From Utricularia gibba (Eukaryota; Streptophyta; Magnoliopsida; Lamiales; Lentibulariaceae), in NCBI GenBank assembly GCA_002189035.1, contig CM007992.1, positions 496,001-560,000 on the forward strand: a stretch of 64,000 nucleotides of DNA. The letters are read 5' to 3'. Numbering within the stretch: position 1 is the stretch's first letter; every line of letters starts with the position of its first letter. Below the pieces are notes generated by a model. That model worked only from the letters and a program-made list of their open reading frames with translations. It did not search any database and had not been told where the DNA came from. Below are positions 53,784 to 64,000 of the stretch, piece by piece. The translations under genes were made by a program, and so were the position numbers.

Positions 53784-55140
53784 TCATGAATCTTTGATCT
53801 GAAAGGAAGCTGATGCGGCCGCGCCGCCGCTGCCACGCAAGCTGAACGCGTCTACCGGCCACCGTCCCCCGCCGGCGAATAAGGCATCCATCGAAACCGT
53901 CTCGATTTCTTCCAAGTCGGCTAACAGGGTCTCTTCGAACTGGGAGGAGTCAGTCAATGCGGGCTTGTAGTTGTAGCACGGAGGAAGGCCCTCCAGGTCA
54001 TTATCGCCTTTGGTCGATGCCGGTGGGTTGCTGAGATCACGCGGCGGTTTGATCTTCGAGCGGGTGGATCCGGCGAGCGCGTTTCGCTGCGTCGGCCATG
54101 GATGATTGTGCTCCGCCGTGTAGGTGACCACCAGCATGTTGGGATCGGTCCGGCTCCGCTCCACTTGCTTCCTCGCTGAGCACCCTTTAGAACTGCTGCA
54201 CTTGTAGTACCCTCTGTACATTTCCAGACACAACACAGATACAATGAGCATCAAGAGACGAGGGTTCCAGAGATCAAACAGTTACATTACATGTGCCTCT
54301 CTCCCCATTGTGCAACAAGTTGCAGTTTTCAGGTCAAAAGTATGAATAGGAGAAGAGCATAAGGCGATTTGTGCGCATGCTGTAATAAGGAAATACAGCA
54401 AGAGAATAATAACTTTGACCTTGGATAAGGAGAGCCTTTGATAGGCTTCTGCCCATATTTTCTCCAAGCCCAGAAATCTGAAGGCACTACTTCTCCGCCG
54501 GGTCGGTTTTTCGCCGGCGCCGCCGCTGGGATACAAACCACCTTCTTGGGCATGCTCCTTCTGTTTAGATACAACAAGAAAATAAGATGAAGAGCATTTT
54601 TAACTTCATTTCAAGAGAAAACCCTAATCGATCAAAAAAATCAATTTTCATTTCGATGGATGGGTAGAAGAACTAGGCATTGATAATCGGATAAGATGTT
54701 AGAAATTCTGAGAGAGATTCAGTTTGAAGGGAATTTGTTCTTGCAAATTGGACAAATTTTATATACAATAAAATAAAAATTTAACCTTCTCTTGCTCCCC
54801 GGATTTTGCGGGGGGAGATCTCGCTATCCGCCGCTGCCGACATAATCATGGTGGGGAGCTTCTCCGACGCCGTAGAACCTCCAGCAGGATGCATCAACGG
54901 CGAGAAGACATCCAGCGGAGCCTCCCTATGCAAAAAACCTGAAACCATGTCATACAGAAGCGGATCTCTCGAGACGGCAAACGGGTCGCCGAGATCTTCA
55001 TCCGGGTTGGCGGGGAAGTTCACCAGGAACTCCCCGTCCACCTCCGTTGCCTCCTCCGCTGCGACGACGTCTCCGGTGGCGCGTATTATGTCGGTTAAAT
55101 CGCCTTGATACTTCATCGTCTTGTCACTGCTACTGCACAT
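53784..55140 (-). CDS. WRKY transcription factor, group IIe (WRKY14/35-like), one-base gap
   Basis: Nuclear W-box-binding factor. Exons 55140-54786, 54560-54420, 54213-53784. It starts [20 protein letters not shown]. The pre-domain block [13 protein letters not shown]...GEVVPSD precedes [18 protein letters not shown], interrupted by the canonical R-type intron before [18 protein letters not shown]; the C2H2 finger is completed by YTAEHNH. The acidic C-terminus ([17 protein letters not shown]) resembles WRKY14/35. Exon 1 ends one base short: the G run (C run 54797-54800 on plus) must be 5, not 4, for the frame to reach [13 protein letters not shown]. With that base the chain closes at 308 residues. 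Probably an assembly gap, not a dead gene. Confidence 0.88.
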
Positions 55141-57858
55141 ATCTGGAACGGTGAAGCAACTACAAGACTTGCGAAGACCGGAGATGCAACGAACAGCTGT
55201 GTTCCAGAAGAAGTAGAAAAGGCGCTGACTTTTTGAAGATAAAAATAGCAGATGCCACCCAGAGGCAAAGATGAACAAGTTAACTAATTCCCTTAATAAA
55301 AAAAAATATTATTACTTATTATTAAAAATTTTTTTACTTTAACCTATAAAAAAATATGGAACGAAACTAACCACCCCATACGTCATATTATTGATGTTTT
55401 ATATTAATTTTTTTAAAAAAATAATTCTAAAATCTGTTTTTTTTTTTTTTTTTACAATGAGAAGTAATTGAACCAACGTGTATATCCAACTATACTATAA
55501 GGTTTTGTATATCCAATGTTGCATCCCGATCCAAGAATGCATTGTTCCCAATTGATAGTCTCTCCCACTATCAATAGAGAATATAGAGATTAGATGTGTT
55601 ACTATCTAATTGGGATCAATACATTTTATCAAACATACTACATTTGACAACATATACATCTGTTTGAAATGCTTTATAAATAGTTTTGTTATTAAATACG
55701 AGTGATTTTCGTTCAAAAAAAATTAAATTTTTTTGAAACATTAATTGTTTTTTAGAAAAAATTATCGAAAATTACTTCTCAATAAAGTATAGCAAATAGA
55801 GCTTTAGAATTAGTAATAGTGGCATAGTGTAGCTTATATCTATCTCTATACTCATCCTAAGACACCACAAAATCAAATATTCGATCCATCTAAACCAACA
55901 TGTCGATCTTCGATATCAATTTCGCTAATTTCGTGACACAAACCAATCAATGAATAATGGTTAAATGATATTTTCAAAACTTTAGATTTTGATATTTTTC
56001 TGATAAAATATTTCTGAAATTCCTTTGTGTAAATTTCACTTTGGGATCAAAACGTGCTTCGCTGCAGAGCCCACGTCATATCCGTTTATTTATTGCGTCA
56101 TCCTCCATTTTTACGTGTTTTATGAAATATTTTCTATCAAAAAATATAATATATTCAGTGAAGAATTTTATTTACTGTGCCATACAAAGAAATAATTCAC
56201 CTCAAATAATTGTTCGCCAATCAATTCCTTTCAACAGTTAAGGTTTTATTGGATGTCCCATCAATCAAATCCTCAACTGCCACGTCGTTAATTTTATTTT
56301 AAGTAAACACACGTTATTTCATTATAATTAAAATAATAATATATTCGATAGATAAATTCTACATCTTTATTAAAATTAAATCAAAATTTATTTTACGTTT
56401 TTAAATCGATATATATTGAAATTTAATTGATTAATAATGATTTTGATAAATATAATTAAATTAAAGTATGTAATTCTTTTATAAATTGGGTGTATATTAG
56501 TAATTATTTATCGAATAGGCGTAATTTTAAAAAATTGTATAGTTAGAAACGTAAATAATTGGGTAAAAAATTAATATTTTACCATGGACTCATTTTTCAC
56601 CGTGATCAGGATTGTGAGGTAAAAAAGTAGAAATAGATTAAAAAATTGATTTATTTACAGTTATGGATCCGAATTTTTTGATTAAAAAAATTGATTTATT
56701 TAATGTGTTGTCATTCTATTAATAGACAAAGCGGTGGAGGATGGGACGTGAGTGAAACAAGAGCTTGGAGGGGAGGAGCCCATGAGAATTACTTTTTATT
56801 TATTTTATTATTGGGTAACTAATTTTTATTTAATTCAAAATTTTCGGATAAAAAAAACCCAAATGAACCGAGCCGGAGCCCATTTATAATATGGGTCTGC
56901 TGATGTATGATGTCAATTATAATCGACCAATATTTATATGATATAAATTATCACTTTATTCTATCCGTAATTAATATAAAATTTAAGTAAGTTACTTACA
57001 TTTTTACTTGGGCTGGACTCTTCCGTCCCTGTTTCAAAATTTAGTATTCTCGTTAAAATTTGCCCCATAAGTGATTAGAAGGTGGGGTTTGATTCTAATA
57101 TCAAATATAACGACTAATAATTTTTTTATACAATATTATTTACTTTGGATATCTAATTTTTATATTTTTATATTTTTTTTACAATGAAAAATCCTCATTT
57201 AAAATTAGAAAAAGTTTTTCTATATCAAATTTCATCTGTAACCAATATGATATTCGGTTAAGGTTTGTTGATCTGTAAGGTTGGCTCTATCATCAACCTC
57301 AACCAAGAAATGAGCATTGCTTACTGATAGTAGAATAATCAATTTTACATTGAAAAATGAAAATGACATGATCAAACTATATATGTGAATATGAAATATT
57401 AATAATTTTTTATTTTTTATATATTTAAATTTCATATATATTATCTAATCTATAAGATTTTTAATTTTGATATAATTTGGATCATTAAGATGTATTTCAT
57501 CTTAAGTAACAAAAAATAAACATTATTTTTTTTTTGAAAAAAAAAATCCAAAAACCAAAAATACACTGGCATGGATTCATCTAAACTTAGAGGAGGCTCG
57601 CCCATCTTTCTGTTTTTTACTCAATGTAATGTAACGTTGAACATAAACGTTTTTGTCTTGATTCACAAAGGAGCACTGCAGGGAAGGCTGCTTGCCTACT
57701 ACCAACCAGACACTCATGATGCAGTGATATGGATTCTGGTGGATGTGAAAGAATGATGAATCATCATCTCCTTACTCTCCACAGGCATCAGCAAAAATCT
57801 GGGATTCCATATCTATTGTCGCTGGTGGAACTGGACAAGGAAGCAAAGCTACCTTCAT
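55141..57858. other. Longest gene-poor stretch, AT-rich
   Basis: About 2.7 kb between the WRKY promoter (first few hundred bases) and the 3' flank of the epimerase gene. AT content is high throughout, all ORFs are short and unlike proteins, and there are T and A runs near 55438 and 57524-57548. I could not find inverted or direct terminal repeats or remnants of transposase or reverse transcriptase. Confidence 0.55.
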
Positions 57859-59958
57859 TTATGCCGAAAACAGGGGCATCGTTGCAGTGCTGTAGCCGTT
57901 CTGATGAGCCTTCTGCCATCTCCATGCGATCCTCAGACTGTCTTCAAGGTCTGTGTGTTTTGCCGTCCAGTTTAGCTCGTTCGTGATCTTGGTTGGGTCG
58001 CTGTATACTTCTGCGTAGTCGCCGGGCCGGCGAGGAAGGAATTCGACGCCGATCGGTACCCCGGTCGCCTTCTTACAAGCCTCCACAAACTCCCTTACAG
58101 ATCGTCCTGTTGAAGGAAGTGCATGTTTCTTACGAATCGGAGAAAGAAGCTATGGATTTCAGTACCTCTCCCTGTGCCAACATTGTAGATTCCTACTTCG
58201 CCAGGTTGAGCCTTCTCCAGAGCCTTGAGATGAGCATCAACGAGATCGGAAACGTCGATGTAATCCCGGATACACGCCCCGTCCGGGGTGCTCTAATCTG
58301 TTCCTCGAACCTATGAGTACATTCAGGCATTTGTAGAAGAGAAGATCACTCCATTTTTCAAGGATGGGTAGCCGGGGAGACAGACCTTGAGACCTGGAAT
58401 GATTCCACGAGCAGTGTCGAAGCATGCTCCGGATATGCGGCCGTGCTCGCGCAACTCCGGCCGGGGAGCTTCGCCGAGCCTTCCCTCAGGATCGGAACCG
58501 ATCACATTGAAGTACCTTGTGGATAAAACATCACAGAAAAGCAACACAATGAAAACCAATCCCCTTTCCAGAAGTAAAACATTCAAGCAGCAACCTAAGG
58601 ATCATGACTGCTATGTCGGAATTTCGGTTCATATCGAGAATAATGTCTTCAGCCATCTTCTTGGCCTTTCCATATGGGTTTATTGGAAGCTGTAAATCAG
58701 AAGAGGGAAGCAATGCTCAATCCATAGGAATGAAGCTTCGTCAACTTCAAGCATTCACCTGTGGTGTTCCTTCTGTAATCGGCATGTTTTCGGGTTCGCC
58801 ATACGTTGCACATGTACTAGAATATATCAGTGTCTTCACTCTGTGAGCTGCCATGGCTTCCAGCAGGGAAAGAGTGTTTGATGTAATGTTGTGGTAATAC
58901 ATGTTGAATCAAAGAGCACCAAGAATACCTGTTGAATCAAAGAGTGTCTTCCCTGATACCAAATTCATTCAGCATTCGACAATCTCTTTACGGTTTCAAA
59001 GATATCGCACCAGCAGGCGCATACGTATAATTCAAACTATGATGCACACATTTAGGATCTTCATCAGCATTATGATTCAGATGCAAGAATAGAGCACTCA
59101 CTTAAGAGGATCAAGAGTGCTCTCCCCAACATAGCTACAGCAGCAAAATGCATGACAGCATCAAATGCATTCTGGGAAAACAGCTTGTGAACCTGGAGAT
59201 AGCACGCAATGTGTAAACTGAGTTCATCACACAGCATGAGGATAGGATAACAACTGGAAAAATACCGATTTTGCATCACCAAGATCAGCATAAACAAATT
59301 GCAGCTGCCCAGGATCAGGAAAGAGTTGCTGGAGGACATGAATGGCGCCGAGGTTTCCTCGGGAGAGATTATCCTGTTGTAGGCGAATTCATTGTCAGCA
59401 ACAAGATTTTATCCATGGAAAGTTAAAACAGTGAAGCTGCTACCAAAGTATACCACTATGGTGACACGATAGGAATCTGTAAGAAGCCGCAAAGCAGCAT
59501 GTGAACCTATGTAACCAGCACCTCCAGTAACTAGGATATGGGGAACACCAGGCTCATGCCTAGAGAACTGTATAAAGAAATCAAAAGATTTGAGGTGCAG
59601 GATTGCTCCAAAAGAAGATGAATGCCAACTGAAAAAGGGTTCAAACCCCAAAAAAGTAAGCATTGCAATGAAACAACATGATTGACAAAAGTCAGTTACT
59701 TTGCTGGGGTTGCTAAAACTTGGGGATTGATTAAGCATGAGAATGCACAATGTTGTAAGAGTGGAAAACATGAGGACTTTCCCACAAGTTCCACTTCTCT
59801 TCTTCGGTTCTGAGAAATCCATGCCTGTAAGAATGTAGAGTGAAGATCGTTACCCAAATGCAACAAGGAAAAAAAGCAGAAATGAATCCAAGGCGAGAAC
59901 CTAATGGCAGAGATCCGCTGAGCCTCTGTTGAGCTCTGGTCCTTGTCAATCCCAGCAT
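57859..59958 (-). pseudogene. UDP-arabinose 4-epimerase (MUR4/UXE type), three lesions
   Basis: Homologue of the Golgi type II membrane enzyme interconverting UDP-xylose and UDP-arabinopyranose for cell-wall arabinans. Ten exons: 59958-59901, 59824, 59567, 59373, 59192-59102, 58900-58759, 58689, 58515, 58310, 58106-57859. N-terminal anchor LMFSTLTTLCILMLNQ; NAD motif VTGGAGYIGSH; catalytic SSTCATYG and YGKAKK; C-terminal [12 protein letters not shown] repaired product would be 418 residues, family length. Lesions: one T missing in exon 5 near 59133 (AVA|YVGE); the acceptor before exon 6 reads AT instead of AG (58902-58901) beside a 28-bp tandem duplication; TAG at 58295-58293 where Tyr is expected. 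Either a recent pseudogene or a badly assembled copy. Confidence 0.85.
58893..58948 (-). repeat. 28-bp imperfect tandem duplication at an intron-exon junction
   Basis: On the minus strand CTCTTTGATTCAACAGGTAT and, 28 bases later, CTCTTTGATTCAACATGTAT occur in tandem. The second copy overlaps the first bases of epimerase exon 6. The copies differ at the base that makes the splice acceptor (CAG in the first, CAT in the second). Confidence 0.85.
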
Positions 59959-61393
59959 GAGAAATATCTTCTTTTACCCAAAGAACCGAACCAAAAACTT
60001 GTCATCAATTCTTCACTGACAGGTTCAATCCTCAATCTGTAACGGGAAGGGATTGAAGAAGCATAACAGTTCATCGGTTAGTCGAAGAGAAAGCAATAAA
60101 GAGGAAAAACAAATAAGCAGCAGAAGAGAAATTCGAAATTCAATTGGGATGGGGAAAGTGAGGCTGGCCCATGTTGAAAGTATGGCCCTCGAGGGGCCTG
60201 AGAGACATGAGAACTTCTGAAAAAGCATAGAAAATCATAAAACACGCTGGAAAACAAGAAGAAACCAGGATCTTAAACATCAAGCCATGTGGGGAAGAAC
60301 AGCGAAAGTGATGATTCATTCGCCAAATGCAACACCTGATTTTTAAAAAAAGAACCAAGATCCCCACTTCAAAATTTCTCCCTTACCAACCACAACTAAC
60401 AGCCGTTTGAGCCTCAATACAACACCCAGAAAAGGAAAGCAAAATGCAACAGCCTACCAACAGAAGCCACAACGATTAATTCTTCCCAGAATCCCAAAAT
60501 GATCAAAAGAAGAAATTTTGGCTTCGTGGGTCGTATTCAATACTGGGTGCATGAAGCTTGGGAAGTCCAAAGATCTGAAAAGAAAAAAACCAAACTATTG
60601 ATAAACTAATTAGACAGAGTTCTCCCATTTGACACCAAGACGAAAAAAGCGGTGACAGGCAAAAGCCTCGGAAAGCGAGAAGCGAAAATGAATTTCAACG
60701 ACATACAAAAACGTGGAGCCGCAGAGACAACCAGAACCGCGGCGCTGCTTCACATATCTCCTGGCCTACCGTTACAAAGCAGTTAACTCAAAAAAAAAAA
60801 AAAATGTAAAAGATGACTCACTTCACTCACGGACTCACATTTGCAACTCAGGAGTAGAGATGGAGCTTCACATGATCATGGCCGATGATCCCTCCTCTTT
60901 GGTTTGTATGCATTTCATGTAAAAATGAGTGTTATTACCATTTTTTTCTGCTCATGAAACTTGAAATAAGTAAAAAAGTTGAGACTTGATTTAAAAAATA
61001 AAAATTGCGCAAATTGGCACCTGTGGGAACTCTACCATCGTTGACATTGGGAATTCCGAATCCTAGAATTCGTCATAAAGCTTGCAACTTTCTGCTCATT
61101 TTCTCCAACTCAGCCTTCGTTCTGATGAGGTCAGTTCCGATTTACCATTCCCGATTTGTGTTTTTACGAGTCTTTCCGCCTCTTTACCGTTCGTGAGATA
61201 AAATGGGAAATTGGCCGCTGTGCGTTCTTGGTTTTTCTCATTTGGGTGAATGCCTGCTCCCAGACCCAATTTTAGATTTATGTAATTGATGAAATTTCAG
61301 ACTCTTTGGTACAGAAGGAAGGAGGGGCTACATCGTTCGAGATCGTGGTTTCAGAAGTGGGGTTTGCTGCTCCGTTCGTGAAACCAAAGTATA
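59959..61393. other. Divergent upstream regions of epimerase and PHT4 genes
   Basis: About 1.4 kb. Roughly the first 700 bases (to ~60700) look like leader or promoter of the epimerase gene, possibly with a 5'-UTR intron; the last ~300 belong to the PHT4 gene, where a good acceptor-like site precedes 61300. No third gene recognised. Confidence 0.5.
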
Positions 61394-62716
61394 ATGTCTA
61401 GCGTTCGTTTTCCAAAGCGCTATGTGATAATACTTTTGACCTTCGTTTGCACCTGTGTGTGCTACATTGAAAGAGTGGGTTTCTCGATTGCATATACAGC
61501 TGCTGCTGATGCAGCTGGAGTAAATCAGTCACGTAAGGGGATTATACTTGCCACATTTTATTACGGATATGCGTGTTCACAAGTTCCGGGTGGATTGGCA
61601 GCTCAAAAAATCGGAGGAAGGCGCGTTCTCCTACTCTCGTTTGCGTTATGGTCTCTTACTTGTGCCTTTGTGCCTCTGGATCCTAATCAAGTTACAGTTT
61701 TGGTGGTGGCTCGTTTTCTGGTTGGAGTTTCACAGGGGTTTATATTTCCATCTATCCACAATGTATTAGCTCAGTGGGTGCCGCAGCATGAGAAATCTAG
61801 AGCTGTTTCTCTCACAACTTCTGGTATGTATTTTGGTGCTGCCTTAGGAACACTCTTGCTTCCAAGCCTTGTTAAGTTCAAAGGACCACAATCTGTATTC
61901 CTTGTGGAAGCCCTTTTGGGTGCACTGTGGTCCTTACTTTGGTTCAAGTATGCAAGTGATCCATCATCCGAGCATACAAAGGCTGCGGCTTCCGATTTTG
62001 GTGAGTTCGTTCTTCCCATAGGCCATGTTAAGGAGAAGGTTGAGGATAAAGTACATTCAAGCAAAAGTTCAAAAATTCCATGGAAGAAAATTTTGCTGAG
62101 TCTTCCTGTGCTGTCTATTGTGATTAACAACTTTACTTTTCACTATGCTCTCTATGTGCTTATGAATTGGCTTCCTACTTATTTCGAGTTGGGGCTCCAG
62201 CGTAGTCTTCAGGACATGGGATCCTCCAAGATGATGCCTTACTTCAACATGTTTGTTTTCTCAAATATCGGTGGAGTGATTGCTGATCATTTCATTACAA
62301 AGAAAGTGATATCCGTGACCCGGACAAGAAAGCTTCTGAACACAGTTGGATTTGTAATCGCTTCCTTTGCACTGATAGCTCTTCCATGGTTCAGAACTCC
62401 TGATGGGGTTGTCCTCTGTTCTTCTGTTGCTCTTGGGTTCTTGGCACTTGGTAGAGCTGGATTTGCAGTAAATCATCTTGATGTTGCTCCAAGGTATGCA
62501 GGAATTGTTATGGGGGTCTCGAATACTGCCGGCACGTTAGCAGGTATCGTCGGAGTCGACCTCACTGGTCGACTTCTTGAAGCTGCAAAGATGGCTCAGT
62601 TGGATCTCACGAATCCTGAGAGCTGGACTACGGTTTTTCTGATACCAGGGGTGCTCTGTATCTTTAGTTCAGTTGCATTTCTTCTTCTAGCCACAGGGGA
62701 CAGGATTTTTGAGTAG
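61394..62716 (+). CDS. PHT4;6: PHT4;6-type anion/phosphate transporter
   Basis: Major facilitator superfamily member of the plant PHT4 (SLC17-like) family. In Arabidopsis PHT4;6 sits in the Golgi/trans-Golgi and exports phosphate released by glycosylation. Intronless here, 440 residues, intact. It begins MSSVRFPKRYVIILLTFVC with no plastid transit peptide, which separates it from the plastidial PHT4 members. About 12 hydrophobic segments are visible; family motifs include YIERVGFSIAYTAAADAAGV, FYYGYACSQVPGGLAAQKIG, FLVGVSQGFIFPSIHNVLAQ and GIVMGVSNTAGTLAGIVGV. The charged central loop (EKVEDKVHSSKSSKIPWKK) separates the two halves. It converges with the MEMO1-like gene. Confidence 0.92.
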   Translation: MSSVRFPKRYVIILLTFVCTCVCYIERVGFSIAYTAAADAAGVNQSRKGIILATFYYGYACSQVPGGLAAQKIGGRRVLLLSFALWSLTCAFVPLDPNQVTVLVVARFLVGVSQGFIFPSIHNVLAQWVPQHEKSRAVSLTTSGMYFGAALGTLLLPSLVKFKGPQSVFLVEALLGALWSLLWFKYASDPSSEHTKAAASDFGEFVLPIGHVKEKVEDKVHSSKSSKIPWKKILLSLPVLSIVINNFTFHYALYVLMNWLPTYFELGLQRSLQDMGSSKMMPYFNMFVFSNIGGVIADHFITKKVISVTRTRKLLNTVGFVIASFALIALPWFRTPDGVVLCSSVALGFLALGRAGFAVNHLDVAPRYAGIVMGVSNTAGTLAGIVGVDLTGRLLEAAKMAQLDLTNPESWTTVFLIPGVLCIFSSVAFLLLATGDRIFE

Positions 62717-62888
62717 TGGTAACATCTCTTTACCGCAGATGGATGATACCTGGTTATGCATTACAGAACTGGAATGCCTTTCATAAGTTGCAGTGGTTAA
62801 AGATGAGGAATGTTCTCTTAGAATCAGGGTTCAAATACATCAACACAAGTCATATAAACATAAGCAGTATCTTGATCCTTGAACGAAC

Positions 62889-64000
62889 TTAAGGATCAAC
62901 TTTTGCTGCTGCTGATGCATAACTAACGCTACTGTCTCTCATCGATTTGCATTGGCTCGACTGCTCGTAGCGTAGAAACCGGATCTTCATCTTGGTTGAG
63001 CTGTTTTTCAGCATCTAGTACCAACCACAAGCACAAATGTTGTCAGGAAATAGACAATATGGATAGCCATCAAGCTCATACAATCCCAACATCAGAAATT
63101 TGCAGATATGATCGTATCAACAAACTGAAAGTTGGCATTTCTATTTCATTGATTTCACAAATGTTAAATGAGGCCTCTATGTATCTCATTAAACACAAAT
63201 CAGTTACAGAAATGAAAAAGGAGATGGAAGTCACGATATTTACATGAAGGAAGACACTGATAGGATGCCGCCCACAAATGGTATTATCCGTCTCTATCAG
63301 ATAACGCTTAAACGCATCAGGGTCCCCTGCTTCTATGATATCCATTCCCATCTTATCCAGTACCTCAATGGACTTATATATGGCTCCATGCTTTTTATCA
63401 TAATGCATGTAGTTGAACCTAAGGATAGTGCGAATTTAACTTGTTATAGAAAAAACAGAAAGATGGATAAAACTAAGTTGGAATGCATATGTATTGGTTA
63501 AAACCATTAAATTTTGAAAGGATGCTTCATGAAGAAGAGAATGAAATAATGCATCCTGTGACAGTGCAAGGTGGTGTGCATTGAGTGTTAGAGGCAGCCT
63601 CCATTTGCATAAAAGATAAGAACCCAATCCTTCTTATAGTTCTGCATTGATTATGTGGACCAGACTAAAAGGAGACAAATCCTTTAAATTTTCCTGCTAT
63701 TGAACTCATAGGCAAAATAGATATTTCTTTTGAAAGGAAAAATAACAAGAATCATACCTAGAACCCCAGTGACAGAAGTCAGAAGACACTGAGAAAAAGT
63801 TTTCAGGGTCTTCTGCGTATTTTGCCAGCAAACGGCCATACATGGCTTCACTTTCAGCACTGAGAGCACCAACCAGAATTGGTATGATCTTGACAGGATG
63901 CCTGTGGTAAAAGGTCTATTTCATTAGCTGAATGAATGATATTCTTGACGCAGACTAGCAACAGTCCTAAAACCATACCCCTGGAAGACTTTAACAAGAT
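62889..64000 (-). CDS. MEMO1-like protein, 3' part (gene runs off the right edge)
   Basis: MEMO family protein, structurally related to non-haem iron dioxygenases; its plant role is not established. The visible exons in gene order are 64000-63979 (partial), 63901-63758, 63418-63244 and 63014-62889; phases agree. Sequence blocks: [76 protein letters not shown] and a Ser-rich end. His and Cys in [11 protein letters not shown] and CGRHP are the conserved pocket residues. The 5' half, including the first metal-site histidines, is outside the window. From memory the Arabidopsis relative is At2g25280. The stop is at 62889-62891; no lesion was seen in the part present. Confidence 0.9.

Noticed and set aside
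55141-57858. Possible transposon in the longest gene-poor stretch
   Set aside because: No terminal repeats, target-site duplication, reverse transcriptase or transposase similarity could be found by eye.

Overview
The window is nuclear DNA of a flowering plant, almost certainly a eudicot. Most genes are split by short GT-AG introns, and the products include chloroplast, peroxisomal and plant-specific proteins (PGR5, PTS2-type 3-ketoacyl-CoA thiolase, WRKY, CCT, PPR, CHX). About 23 protein genes lie in 64 kb, roughly one per 2.8 kb, with AT-rich spacers and no recognisable transposon. This points to a compact genome or a gene-dense euchromatic arm. The species cannot be named from the sequence.

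Layout. 0-12.7 kb: PGR5 (+), a DUF3527 gene (-), a CCT-motif gene (-), an intronless PPR gene (-) and a small L30-type ribosomal protein gene (-). 13-23 kb: a C2-plus-class-3 lipase (+), then NDUFA13/GRIM-19 (-) head to head with mitochondrial CPN60 (+). 23.8-33.8 kb: a GATA factor (+), a CHX cation/proton exchanger (-), cytosolic methionyl-tRNA synthetase (-) and a small glycine-rich secreted protein (-). 34-42 kb: a GC-rich minisatellite, peroxisomal thiolase KAT (+) and COQ6 monooxygenase (+). 43-60 kb: a GHR1-type LRR pseudokinase (+), an ERT2-like membrane protein (+), fatty acid 2-hydroxylase (+), a bHLH factor (+), a group IIe WRKY (-) and a UDP-arabinose 4-epimerase (-). 61-64 kb: PHT4;6-type transporter (+) and the 3' part of a MEMO1-like gene (-). 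These are ordinary housekeeping and regulatory genes, not one pathway. From memory, the order resembles two Arabidopsis blocks: around At2g33150-33360, and around At2g34770-34850 / At4g20870-20970.

I rebuilt exon chains by hand and checked reading phase across junctions. Most genes close exactly. Six do not (lipase, NDUFA13, GATA, GHR1, WRKY, epimerase): each lacks a single base at one or two places. All eight missing bases are deletions, seven of them inside mononucleotide runs. The simplest reading is run-length undercalling in the assembly, so a frameshift here should not be taken as proof of a pseudogene. NDUFA13 and the epimerase also carry in-frame stop substitutions, and the epimerase has a lost splice acceptor beside a 28-bp tandem duplication; these are harder to dismiss. 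A second unusual signal is a cluster of GC-AG introns in the lipase and CPN60 genes. I found no clearly novel biological system.
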